From NCBI GenBank assembly GCA_024809215.1, contig JANUBW010000010.1, positions 248,001 to 312,000 of the forward strand: DNA of 64,000 nt. Reading direction: 5' to 3'. The position numbers and the translations under genes were made by a program. Shown here one piece after another: positions 56,632-64,000 of this stretch (its first letter is position 1; each line of letters opens with the position of its first letter). The notes beneath the pieces are model-generated. The model did no database searches, was not told the origin of the DNA, and saw only the letters and a list, made by a program, of their open reading frames with translations. The stretch is from Niastella sp. OAS944 (GTDB taxonomy: Bacteria; Bacteroidota; Bacteroidia; Chitinophagales; Chitinophagaceae).

Positions 56632-57435
56632 CTAGTGTTTCTGATTGGCAAGTATTCGTTCTATTTCTGCTAATGCGTAATCAATTTTAACCGAATAAAT
56701 GGGAGATTTGCCATTTTGCGAGGATCTACTCCCGACTAATATGCCAGCAACTCTCCATCTGCGGCTTAATTCGTCTAGTACATAAAATGGCGAGCCTGAA
56801 AATCCACCAAGAGTGGAGCCACCCTCAATATTCGTTTCCATGCAATAATTGATTGTGTCCTCCAAGCGTCGGATTGTGTCACCCATCGCACGAACAAATT
56901 GGAATTCGTTTTGTCGAAAATCCAGCACTGTTGGCCGAAGCGCTTTCAACGTATCCTCGGAAATATTTTGAATTCCCGGGAATCCAATTATGCTTGTCCT
57001 GATCACTTTTCGGAACGGTGGTAGTAACATGTGTTCCACGGATCGCAGGTTTTTGGCGTATGGTGACGATATTGGCACAATGACACAGTCCGGCTCCTCC
57101 CATCCAGGTAGGCAAGGTTTCGTTGCACGATATGGTGCTATGTTTACCAAAAGCAAAGGGTAAACACTCTCCTGAGAGACTGCTAACAGCATCGATGTGG
57201 GAAAGTTTTCATCTGCGTTGCTATTGGAACATCCTGAGAGCACATGTTTAGCCGTAACCAGGAATAATGAATCTCCTGCCCGAATGAAAAAACAAGAGCC
57301 GCCGTGCATTTGGGCGGAACCATCGCCATCCACTGCAACGCCAAATAAATGGTAAGAATAAGGCTTTAGCGAATCTAACGTTAGATCTTGAGCAATTACA
57401 GTAAATGGAAAGAATAGTGCAATAATAAAACGCAT
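56632..57435 (-). CDS. Trypsin-like serine protease with a signal peptide
   Basis: 267 residues. The triad is intact: VTAKH (His64), EEPDCVIV (Asp116) and GGFSGSPF (Ser213). The first 16 residues (MRFIIALFFPFTVIAQ) look like a cleavable signal peptide, so the protein is probably periplasmic. That is odd for the first gene of a defence operon with a cytoplasmic STAND partner. It ends 79 bp before the ATG of that partner and shares its GFSGS active-site sequence. Confidence 0.8.
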   Translation of the reverse strand: MRFIIALFFPFTVIAQDLTLDSLKPYSYHLFGVAVDGDGSAQMHGGSCFFIRAGDSLFLVTAKHVLSGCSNSNADENFPTSMLLAVSQESVYPLLLVNIAPYRATKPCLPGWEEPDCVIVPISSPYAKNLRSVEHMLLPPFRKVIRTSIIGFPGIQNISEDTLKALRPTVLDFRQNEFQFVRAMGDTIRRLEDTINYCMETNIEGGSTLGGFSGSPFYVLDELSRRWRVAGILVGSRSSQNGKSPIYSVKIDYALAEIERILANQKH

Positions 57436-57451
57436 GTAGGGTTGGGTTTCT

Positions 57452-57459
57452 CAAATATA
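57452..57459 (-). promoter_or_regulatory. Candidate Bacteroidota -7 box of the defence operon
   Basis: On the minus strand TATATTTG matches the Bacteroidetes TAnnTTTG -7 consensus exactly, 17 bp upstream of the protease ATG. No clear -33 TTTG was found at the right distance. Confidence 0.35.
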
Positions 57460-57600
57460 CTGTCATTATAAGTTTTTTTTGCGGCTTTTCCTCCTAAGTT
57501 CGTCACATTTGTAAGTAAGGCGGAATGCCAAGCCAAAAATCTACGAGTATTCGTTAATTTTTGACAATACTTCTTCAAATTGTATATATTTGGCTAGACG

Positions 57601-57613
57601 CCGTCCGGTCCGC
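57601..57613. other. Candidate attachment core, copy 1
   Basis: CCGTCCGGTCCGC occurs here and at 61370-61382, each 250-300 bp upstream of a tyrosine-recombinase remnant and each followed by an intrinsic-terminator-like hairpin. The sequence looks like the 3' end of a tRNA (acceptor and T-arm strands), a common integration target. No complete tRNA is present. Confidence 0.45.
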
Positions 57614-57628
57614 TTTAATAAGTCATCT

Positions 57629-57653
57629 AAAACCCTCTGTTTCAGAGGGTTTT
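57629..57653. terminator. Bidirectional intrinsic terminator
   Basis: AAAACCCTCTG and CAGAGGGTTTT pair perfectly around a TTT loop, with T-runs on both strands. It stands 15 bp after the candidate attachment core, where a tRNA terminator would be. Confidence 0.75.
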
Positions 57654-57904
57654 GTCGTTTAGGTTCATTTCTTAGGTCTGCTACTATTTTCTTCCATTTT
57701 GTTATTAATTTCTAATCAATCATTTATACTCTGGAATTTTTCATTTGAATAAAATAACAGGGTGCTTGCCAGGAGGCATAAATTATTTTTTTTCTTGGTA
57801 TCCCAAAATATATAAATGTTTAGCTTCCATTAGTTTGGTAAAGTTTATGCTGCTTTATCTGTAGGCAGGAACCACCTGCCCGTGACAAGAAAGGAGACTT
57901 AATT

Positions 57905-59106
57905 ATGGCAACAAAAATGGCTGTCTATTTTATCGGTAAAAAAGCCAGACTTACCCATCACCAATTACTTCCCATTTACCTGCGTGTGGTCATTAATGGA
58001 AAACGTTTCGAAATAGCTACGCACCAACATTGTGATCCTTCACTATGGCTGCCTGTTGCTGGGAAAGTCAAAGGCAATGCTGATTCTGTCAGTCAAACAA
58101 ATATGGCCCTTGATGAAATTCGCAGACAAGTGTATGACTATAAAGAACGCATTGAAAAGGAAGGGCGCATGTTTAGTGTCCAAACACTTCGCGAAAAATG
58201 GTTTGGCCAGGATCGAAATTTACGTACACTTCTGGGGGCAGTTCGTTTAAATATCCTTGACTTGGAAAAGCAGGTAATTAAAGGTATTTATAAAAAATCA
58301 ACGCTTACGAAATACCAAACAATGGAAAAACACCTTGCCAACTTTCTTGCGTGGCGCAACACTGGCAGTGATATACTATTAAAAGATTTAAAGCTTCCGT
58401 TTGCCGCACACTTTGTTTATTATCTACAAGCTGAAAATGGAATGGGTGTAAATTCATCTGCCAAAATGGTCAAAAACCTAAAGAAAATTGTTCGCGATTG
58501 TGTAGATAAAGAATGGTTGGATAACGATCCGTTTTTTCGGTATAAGGTTAAGCACATCGATCCCAAAGTGCCACACCTAACTGCGCAAGAACTTCAAGTT
58601 TTGCAATCAAAAGAAATCTCAATACAACGGCTTGCAGTAGTGCGCGATATATTTTTATTTAGCTGCTATACGGGGTTTGCTTATGTTGATGTTGTAAACT
58701 TAACAAGCGATGATCTTCATATTGACATAGACGGCAAAGATTGGTTAATCAAAAATCGACAAAAGACTAATATTTCAGAACGAGTGCCCATGTTTCCAGT
58801 CGTTGCAAGCATCCTTGCCAAATACAAGGATTTTCGTGATAAATCACTCAACAAAAAATTGCTACCGGTTCCCCACCAATGTTAATTTCACAAATAACTG
58901 CATCTGTATACACTGTACTAAATACGCACTACCTGAATTGTCAGGAAATTTATAAACTCGCATATTACTTAGTTTTTGCACAGACTCCCGGGCGTTTACA
59001 GTTATTGCTTAAAACGACTTATGGCATATTTACCCCTGTAATAGTCACATTTGCACATCTGAACGTCGATGTAATATCCGCAGCTTTGACTTGTCAAAAC
59101 ATTTAA
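57905..59106 (+). pseudogene. Decayed tyrosine recombinase (integrase 1)
   Basis: An open frame runs to 58885 (326 codons): arm-binding domain, SAM-like domain, then the start of the catalytic domain (CYTGFAYVDVVNLTSDDL, with no Arg in box I, as in some CTnDOT-type integrases). The frame ends before the HxxR and Tyr motifs. Scrambled remnants follow in several frames, for example KLAYYL..FAQT where KL-x-HLARHTFAxT is expected near 58960. It is therefore inactive. Likely the former integrase of an element inserted at the upstream attachment-like site. Confidence 0.75.
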
Positions 59107-59120
59107 ATATTAAAGAGTAA

Positions 59121-59333
59121 TCATTTCAAGCATATCTGGACAATATCAAACGAAAAGTGGTAATTTCGCCAATCAGTTCAAAAAGCTAGCTAAAAAGAAA
59201 GGATTCGTAAAGAAAGATGCTTTGACCGAAGAAACAAAAGCAGGAGATCATAAAATGGGTGAAAGAAGATTATGATCGCGGTCATGGACATGCTATGGTA
59301 TTGGTAGCCTATTTTAAAGGTAAACGGGAATGA
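59121..59333 (+). pseudogene. Frameshifted DUF4287-family gene
   Basis: Three frames joined give SFQAYLDNIK, then KSGNFANQFKKLAKKKGF, then WVKEDYDRGHGHAMVLVAYF. This is the DUF4287 pattern of a roughly 70-residue protein. Two frameshifts (near 59150 and 59252) and no start codon make it a pseudogene. Confidence 0.7.
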
Positions 59334-59602
59334 TGGAATGGAATAAACAACTGAACCTTTATATGCTGGCTCAGTTGTTATAAAAATCATTTAGTTTATT
59401 TAAATCTCTTTAACTGCTTATCCCCATTTGTATCGCAAGTTCAACTGGAGAAAGTTCTCCATCCTCATTTTCCTGCATCAGATCTCTCTTAAGCAACAAT
59501 GAAGGTTGTGCAAGAAAACGTGGCTCTGTGATCCGATGACAACATCGCCAGATTAACACAATTCATAATCCGAACATTGAGTAAAATCTTCATAACTTAG
59601 AA

Positions 59603-59875
59603 CTATGGCCCGTCTTTAAATATGTTGAAAGTAAATGTACAATTTGATGTAGGAACTGCAGTAGGACAATTTATAATCGGCCTGATGGTTGCCCATTTTA
59701 CGTTAACCCCAGGTTGAGTACTTTCAATGGTTTCAACTTTGGGACAAGTAACTGCTCCACCTGGAACATTTGTATTATAGAGACAATATAATGGGTTTTT
59801 GGCTTTAAATGCCAATGCGCCGCCAACAACTGCAAGTACAACAAGCGATGTCAAAATTACTTTTGCTCTTTTCAT
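59603..59875 (-). CDS. DUF6520-like small secreted protein
   Basis: 90 residues: signal peptide (VILTSLVVLAVVGGALAF) followed by a short mature region with four or five cysteines. Small exported proteins of this layout (DUF6520-like) are frequent in Bacteroidota, often in several copies. Function unknown. It appears intact amid pseudogenes. The 270 bp before it hold nothing clear. Confidence 0.6.
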   Translation of the reverse strand: MKRAKVILTSLVVLAVVGGALAFKAKNPLYCLYNTNVPGGAVTCPKVETIESTQPGVNVKWATIRPIINCPTAVPTSNCTFTFNIFKDGP

Positions 59876-60265
59876 AATATTGATTGTTTTGTTAGCTACA
59901 ATCTAAATTTTACAAAAACTATCCATCTATTCATTATACAATATTAGATGCCCATTTTTCTTTAAATGTAGCTAGTATGTTAGTATGTTAGTATGCGATG
60001 CACTATTATTGAATCTCCCGACATGTATTTTTTATATGAATTACGTTTAATCTGATCTAACAACGTATTGGTGTAAGCTAAAAAGAACAGGGGGATAAAT
60101 CCATGCATGGTTACGAAAAAAATGCGATATCACACCCTTAGATACTTTTCCAAGCAAGTATAAAAAAACGTATTCATCATCAGAAATAATAAGATCCGTC
60201 TTGAATCTAATTAGATAATCAGCGCGTACCGGCGGAAACCTTATCCTATAAAGGATAGAATCTTC
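59876..60265. other. A+T-rich intergenic region with a short tandem repeat
   Basis: No gene seen. Three tandem octamers (CTAGTATG, TTAGTATG, TTAGTATG) lie at 59973-59996. The region probably includes the promoter of the DUF6520-like gene. Confidence 0.4.
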
Positions 60266-60690
60266 ATCTACTCTTCGGTAGAAAGTATAGTAGTTTCTTA
60301 TAGCTATTTGGACTTTGCAGATAGTTAACCTGAAAGTTGATATTGTTGAATTACATTGTCAGATGATTAGGAATAAATCGTATGATGTGCCTTAACCAGC
60401 TTTTGCAATCTTCCGGTGGCAATTGTCCGGAGCATCATTCATTCTACATGCAAGTTACATCGCCTTGTTGTTGATTTTTGTAAGAATGTTGTAGATAATT
60501 GTTGAATTATTATCGAAAAATGTAACATTCATAACCGTTTCATTGCATATGAAGACTGTCATTGAGATGGTGTCATTTTAAACTCCACCTTGAACGCATC
60601 GGCAAACGAACTTTGAGAATGATAAAAACACTTCGATGCCACTTGCTTTTTGGTCACTCCTTCTTCCAGGAATTTCTTCGAGGCTGCAAC
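60266..60690 (+). repeat. Right copy of the diverged long direct repeat
   Basis: It matches 8-430 of the window: hairpin at 60268-60281, the CTTAACCAG block near 60392, and the AraC 3' half. Similarity ends abruptly at about 60690. Confidence 0.6.
60559..60690 (-). pseudogene. Truncated AraC-type HTH gene
   Basis: The frame reads AASKKFLEEGVTKKQVASKC, then FYHSQSSFADAFKVEFKM, then TPSQ and a TGA where the left paralogue has Trp (TGG). The 5' half is missing at the 60690 junction. It is a dead copy of the gene at 251-607. Confidence 0.75.
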
Positions 60691-60737
60691 AAATTTGGAA
60701 TTTACACTTACAATTTCACATTACTCAAAAGGGTATC

Positions 60738-61073
60738 ATGTATTTAGGACACTTAGAAAACAACCCGTCGTCGATTCCAGTTCAGATCAATTCTATAACA
60801 TTAGGCAATATCCATTCACCTGTTCAATTGCAACAAGCATCTTCTCAATCAAACCAGCACTTGGTTATGGGAGGGAATTCGGAAGCAATTTTAGAGCTTT
60901 TAACTCAACTAGAAAAAGATATTAAAAAGGTAGATTCAGCTTTTCAAGCCGATTTTCAAACTGAAATTGATTATGCACGAAAACAACTTGGACGCTCAAA
61001 GTCTCCTGCAGAACAATTGGGAAATATTGGAAGCTTGATCAAAGATGTTGGGATTAATGTTTTGCAAATGTAA
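60738..61073 (+). CDS. Small hypothetical protein at a recombination junction
   Basis: 111 residues from the ATG at 60738; the open frame extends back into the AraC remnant and is not used. A Gln/Ser-rich strand segment (ITLGNIHSPVQLQQASSQ) is followed by a helical segment (LTQLEKDIKKVDSAF). This resembles the C-terminal part of AbiTii-like proteins, so it may be a 5'-truncated fragment. The assignment is weak. Confidence 0.4.
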   Translation: MYLGHLENNPSSIPVQINSITLGNIHSPVQLQQASSQSNQHLVMGGNSEAILELLTQLEKDIKKVDSAFQADFQTEIDYARKQLGRSKSPAEQLGNIGSLIKDVGINVLQM

Positions 61074-61369
61074 TAGCATCCCCAATTTACGAGTCAATTA
61101 AGCCACTACTATTTCCGTAGTCTAATTATCGGCTTGTATTATCATCAATTTCCTGTGATCACTTCCAGACTTCGATTTTAGTCTCTATTGTATAAATTGG
61201 GGGCTTAATTAATTGAGAACCGCGCTAATTTGTTTATCTTTATCAAGTCATGTCAAGAGATGTAAAGACATGTAAGTTTTTTGAAAAAATCAGGATTCGT
61301 CGAGGAAGCGTTGAAACCCCAACGATTATACGCTTCATTTTCAATATACTGCATTTCGGATATGGATTC
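61074..61369. other. Intergenic region upstream of the second attachment-like core
   Basis: About 300 A+T-rich bases with short inverted repeats (CATGT/ACATG near 61247, GAAGCGT/ACGCTTC near 61306). No gene or complete tRNA recognised. Confidence 0.4.
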
Positions 61370-61382
61370 CCGTCCGGTCCGC
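61370..61382. other. Candidate attachment core, copy 2
   Basis: CCGTCCGGTCCGC, identical to 57601-57613, preceded here by GGATT and followed by AAAAGAGG and a terminator hairpin. It precedes the second integrase remnant by about 240 bp. Confidence 0.45.
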
Positions 61383-61387
61383 AAAAG

Positions 61388-61415
61388 AGGATCATCAGCA
61401 ATGGTGATCCTTTTT
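61388..61415 (+). terminator. Intrinsic terminator
   Basis: AGGATCA and TGATCCT form a 7-bp stem with a 10-base loop followed by TTTT. It lies immediately after the candidate attachment core. Confidence 0.7.
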
Positions 61416-61617
61416 GCATTTTATACCACTTTACTTCCAGCCGGCCTGATTTTCAGTCTTTCATAACAGCGCGGCGCTTTTATTCTTCCGACCTTTTAAT
61501 TCAGGTAGACACATTGTTAAATCGACCAAAAAATGTTGTTACCGATCAAGCCAATTTGCAGAGCAAAAAGAATTCGAAAAGACGGAACTGCACCGATTTT
61601 TTTTACAGTACTGTTTT

Positions 61618-62915
61618 AGTGCAACGAAACGTACACTATTAAACACCGGCATTTACATCCCACCACAGTACTGGCATCCCAAACAATTACGAGTATCGCT
61701 ACAGCTACCGCCTGAGTATGGTAGTCCGGTAAAATTGAATGATGAATTACATCGACAAAAAAGATTAGTCGAAGACTTGGTTGCTGAAGCGACCAGAAAA
61801 CAAATTGCCGATAAGGGGGCATTTGTAAAGAAGGCGTTTTCTCCAACACTCGATTTAAGCGTCCTCGATGAACGCATTGTTACTGTCGCTAAACAGGAAA
61901 TGGCAAAGAAGGAAGCCAAGCAGGATATTTATTATCAGTTTGACGAGTACATTAAAGCCAAAGAAAGCAAAGAAAGAAAAGTAAGTAAAGCTACATTGAC
62001 AGTTTATTCAAACGTTAAGGGCCATCTACAGGCATTTGAAAAGTACCGGAAGGAGAAGATCAGCTTCGCCAGTTTCGATTTTAACTTCTACCACGACTTT
62101 ATTGACTACCTCACCTTTGAGCATGTGCATATGCGTCGCCAGGAAGTATTAACTGGGTTAAAGCTGAACACCATTGGTAAAACCATCAAACACCTGCGCG
62201 GTTTTATAAAAGACCGGGTGAAAAGAAAGATCATTACACCCATTGATCTTACCGATTTCAAAATACCCGAAGAAGAATGCGATGCTATTTATTTAAGTCA
62301 TCAGGAAATAATAGCCATTTATCAAACTGATCTCTCTGCTCATGCTCATCTCATCGAATACCGCGACCTGTTTGTGTTGGGTTGTTTAACCGGCTTACGC
62401 TTCTCCGATTTCTCTCGTTAAAGCCCGAAGATTTGCAACGGTATATGCTATATAAGAAGCAGGGGAAATCAGATCACTGGGTGATCATACCTTTACGTGA
62501 AGAAGCAAAACACATCTTCACGCGGCAGTTCAAAGAAAAGATACCAGCGCTAACCAATCCAGAATTTAACCGCCATATTAAAACCATTGGTAAACTAGCT
62601 GGATTGAACCGCTCTATTAAATTCTCCTACAAAAAGGGAAACAAAAACATAGAGGTCATCAAGCCCAAATATGACTGGATAACTTCGCATACTGCCCGCC
62701 GATCTTTCTGCACTAATGAATTCCTGGCTGGTACACCGGTAGAACTGATCATGAAGATCAGCGGCCATAAGCGAACGAAAGACTTTTACAAGTACATCCG
62801 CATTTCACCGGAAGAGGCAGCTAATAAAATAAAGGAGTTGTGGATAAAGAGGGATGGGATGCGGTTGGTACAAACCGATACTACAATTGTTTTAAAGAAA
62901 GACATTAACCATTAA
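61618..62915 (+). pseudogene. Frameshifted tyrosine recombinase (integrase 2)
   Basis: The first frame (through the stop at 62421) carries TLLNTGIYIPPQYWHPKQL, the core-binding domain, and box I LTGLRFSDFS with its Arg. A single-base shift near 62413 moves the rest to a second frame (RLKPEDLQRYMLYKK, then HTARRSF, SGHKRTKDF and YKYIRI). All catalytic residues (Arg, His-x-x-Arg, His, Tyr) therefore survive but in two frames. The N-terminal arm is also incomplete upstream of 61618. A sequencing error could mimic the internal shift but would not restore the start. Confidence 0.75.
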
Positions 62916-62924
62916 TATAATAAA

Positions 62925-63317
62925 ATGGAAATAATTCAAAGTATTCAATATAGAATTTATGAAATAAGAGGCGAAAGGGTGATGCTTGACAGGGATCTGG
63001 CAGCCCTTTACGATGTAGAAACAAGAATATTTAACCAGTCTGTTAAGCGGAATGGAAAGCGTTTTCCCGCCGATTTTATGTTTCAACTAACAAGAGACGA
63101 AAGGGAAAGTTTAAGAATGCAGATGGAGAGTTCACAGAAAAGTATGTCATCACAATTTGTGATGACATACCCAAGTAGGCGCCCCAATAGTGCATTGCCC
63201 ATGCTTTTACTAAAGTGCATCAAGCTTGAAAAGCTCAAACCTTACAAAATACGTTCAAGGCTTTATTTTCTGTGGGACGATATTCAAAAACTACTAAATC
63301 CAAGTCAGGCAGGTTGA
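62925..63317 (+). pseudogene. Damaged ORF6N-domain gene
   Basis: The first 70-75 residues are a clear ORF6N domain ([20 protein letters not shown], then [15 protein letters not shown]). After RPNSALP the expected YAFTEHG continuation is lost. A +/-1 shift would give ALPHAFTK, so the remaining 50 codons look out of frame. ORF6N proteins are DNA-binding proteins of phages and mobile elements. It starts 10 bp after the integrase remnant. Confidence 0.6.
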
Positions 63318-63675
63318 CTAAAGTGCTGGTCAATAAATATGTTGACATACAGATACAAAATTGTATCTAAAACTACTTCAGTTACAATTAGGAGTTAGTC
63401 GGCAGAACATACCGTTGGTATCGATGGTTGTCTCTGGATAGAGCAACGACGCAGGAAATCGAAAACATCAAAATACAACGACTGACTTAAAGAGCTCGCT
63501 GCTATTTGCGACATTGCGAAGGTGCTGACTACACACGTCGCTTGTCACACGTTTGCTACGAATTTGACCTTGTTACAATTTATACCGCAGGTCGTTGTGG
63601 ATATGCAACCCCGGTGTTCGTATCGGACGAGCACCGGGGATCAGAAAAGGATCAAGACCAGTGATGATAAACGGC
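63318..63675. other. Border region between element debris and the SDR gene
   Basis: No gene seen. An inverted repeat, CCCCGGTG (63609-63616) and CACCGGGG (63632-63639), with a 15-base loop could end the leftward SDR gene, though no U-tract follows. Base composition shifts from A+T-rich to G+C-rich toward the right end. Confidence 0.5.
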
Positions 63676-64000
63676 TTAAGCTAACATCTCCCTGAGTCCG
63701 TAGGCTTCCATGGTCTTGTTGAATTCAATCTGCGTGCCTTCGTTGATGGCGCCGATGAACTGCCCGGTGGTCGGGTCGACCACGGTTCTTACCGGTCGCT
63801 CACCCTTCGGCGCGCCGATCAGTTCGACCACCGCGTCGGCGATATCCTGTGGGTCCGGCTTATGGGTCTCAAAAAGCTGGCCGATGGCGCTAAATATTTT
63901 TCCGGGATAATCGTCAAGCGCTTTGTAGCCTTCGGCGACTGCGATGTCAGTACCCGTCTGTACTTTTGAACCCATTTCGGTGGGAAAGCCACCTGGTTCA
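63676..64000 (-). CDS. SDR-family oxidoreductase, C-terminal part only
   Basis: The frame stays open to the window edge (EPGGFPTEMGSK), so the gene starts beyond it. The proline-glycine turn PGGFPTE is typical of the segment after the active site of classical short-chain dehydrogenases. DIADAVVELIG and RTVVDPTTGQ resemble their C-terminal ends. The catalytic Tyr-Lys would lie outside the window. It is G+C-richer than its surroundings. Confidence 0.7.
   Translation of the reverse strand, partial: EPGGFPTEMGSKVQTGTDIAVAEGYKALDDYPGKIFSAIGQLFETHKPDPQDIADAVVELIGAPKGERPVRTVVDPTTGQFIGAINEGTQIEFNKTMEAYGLREMLA

Noticed and set aside
56553-56651. Longer start for the protease-STAND protein overlapping the upstream protease gene
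   Set aside because: It would use TTG and adds 33 residues of Arg/Phe-rich sequence that look like an out-of-frame read of the spacer.
57501-57613. Complete tRNA gene ending at the candidate attachment core
   Set aside because: No complementary 5' acceptor strand or D/anticodon arms could be found upstream; only a tRNA-end-like 3' segment is present.
59973-59996. Three tandem octamers as a possible CRISPR or iteron array
   Set aside because: Too few and too short units with no spacers, Cas genes or replication gene nearby.

Overview
The window most likely comes from a member of the Bacteroidota, probably a Chitinophagaceae-like soil or plant bacterium. The evidence is A+T-rich DNA, a CTnDOT-type tra operon (DUF4134 TraE, DUF4133 TraF, VirB4-like TraG, then TraJ, K, M and N), two RteC-family regulators, LytTR/LytS signalling, a FecI-like ECF sigma factor, a FecR-like protein and a DUF6520-like secreted peptide. 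Most of the 64 kb reads as an integrative conjugative element (ICE), its cargo, and a decayed right-hand border. I see no intact relaxase, no VirD4-type coupling protein and no intact integrase, so the mobilisation half must lie outside the window or be lost.

Layout. 0-9.3 kb: an AraC-type HTH gene, an XRE/S24-like repressor lacking its catalytic serine, a second HTH protein, two integral-membrane metalloproteases (M48 and RseP-like), several orphan proteins including a permuted-papain-like protein with a small membrane partner, and a Crp/Fnr regulator. 9.5-30.2 kb: RteC, operator-like palindromes, then the tra operon. A 1864-codon DNA methylase-helicase of DarB-like architecture is embedded between traE and traF. 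30.3-34.6 kb: five tandem genes that appear to carry one to three copies of the same roughly 120-150 residue module, ended by a strong terminator. I recognise no known family here, and this is the best candidate for an undescribed system. 34.8-38.8 kb: a long imperfect inverted repeat just upstream of an ArdC antirestriction protein, then SWIM-finger, J-domain and small orphan proteins. 38.8-43.5 kb: an XRE protein, an ECF sigma factor, a second RteC, and a LytTR response regulator with its LytS-type kinase.

The cargo at 44-57.5 kb contains a 525-residue orphan protein bracketed by a 31-bp imperfect direct repeat, a two-domain LigD, a FecR-like secreted protein, and a three-gene operon: trypsin-like protease, protease-STAND NTPase, MBL-fold hydrolase. 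That operon resembles an AVAST type I antiphage system, except that the stand-alone protease appears to be exported. 57.6-63.3 kb is a graveyard of two broken tyrosine recombinases, a frameshifted DUF4287 gene, a truncated AraC copy and a damaged ORF6N gene. A 13-bp sequence occurs upstream of each recombinase. The AraC remnant and about 290 bp next to it are a diverged direct repeat of the first 430 bp of the window. The last 340 bp carry the 3' end of a G+C-richer SDR oxidoreductase gene and probably lie in a different sequence context.

The genes fit an element that carries its own type IV secretion machinery, controls it through RteC, XRE and two-component regulators, protects entering DNA with ArdC and the methylase-helicase, and gives its host a phage-defence operon. 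All functions are inferred from motifs read by eye; no database search was possible.
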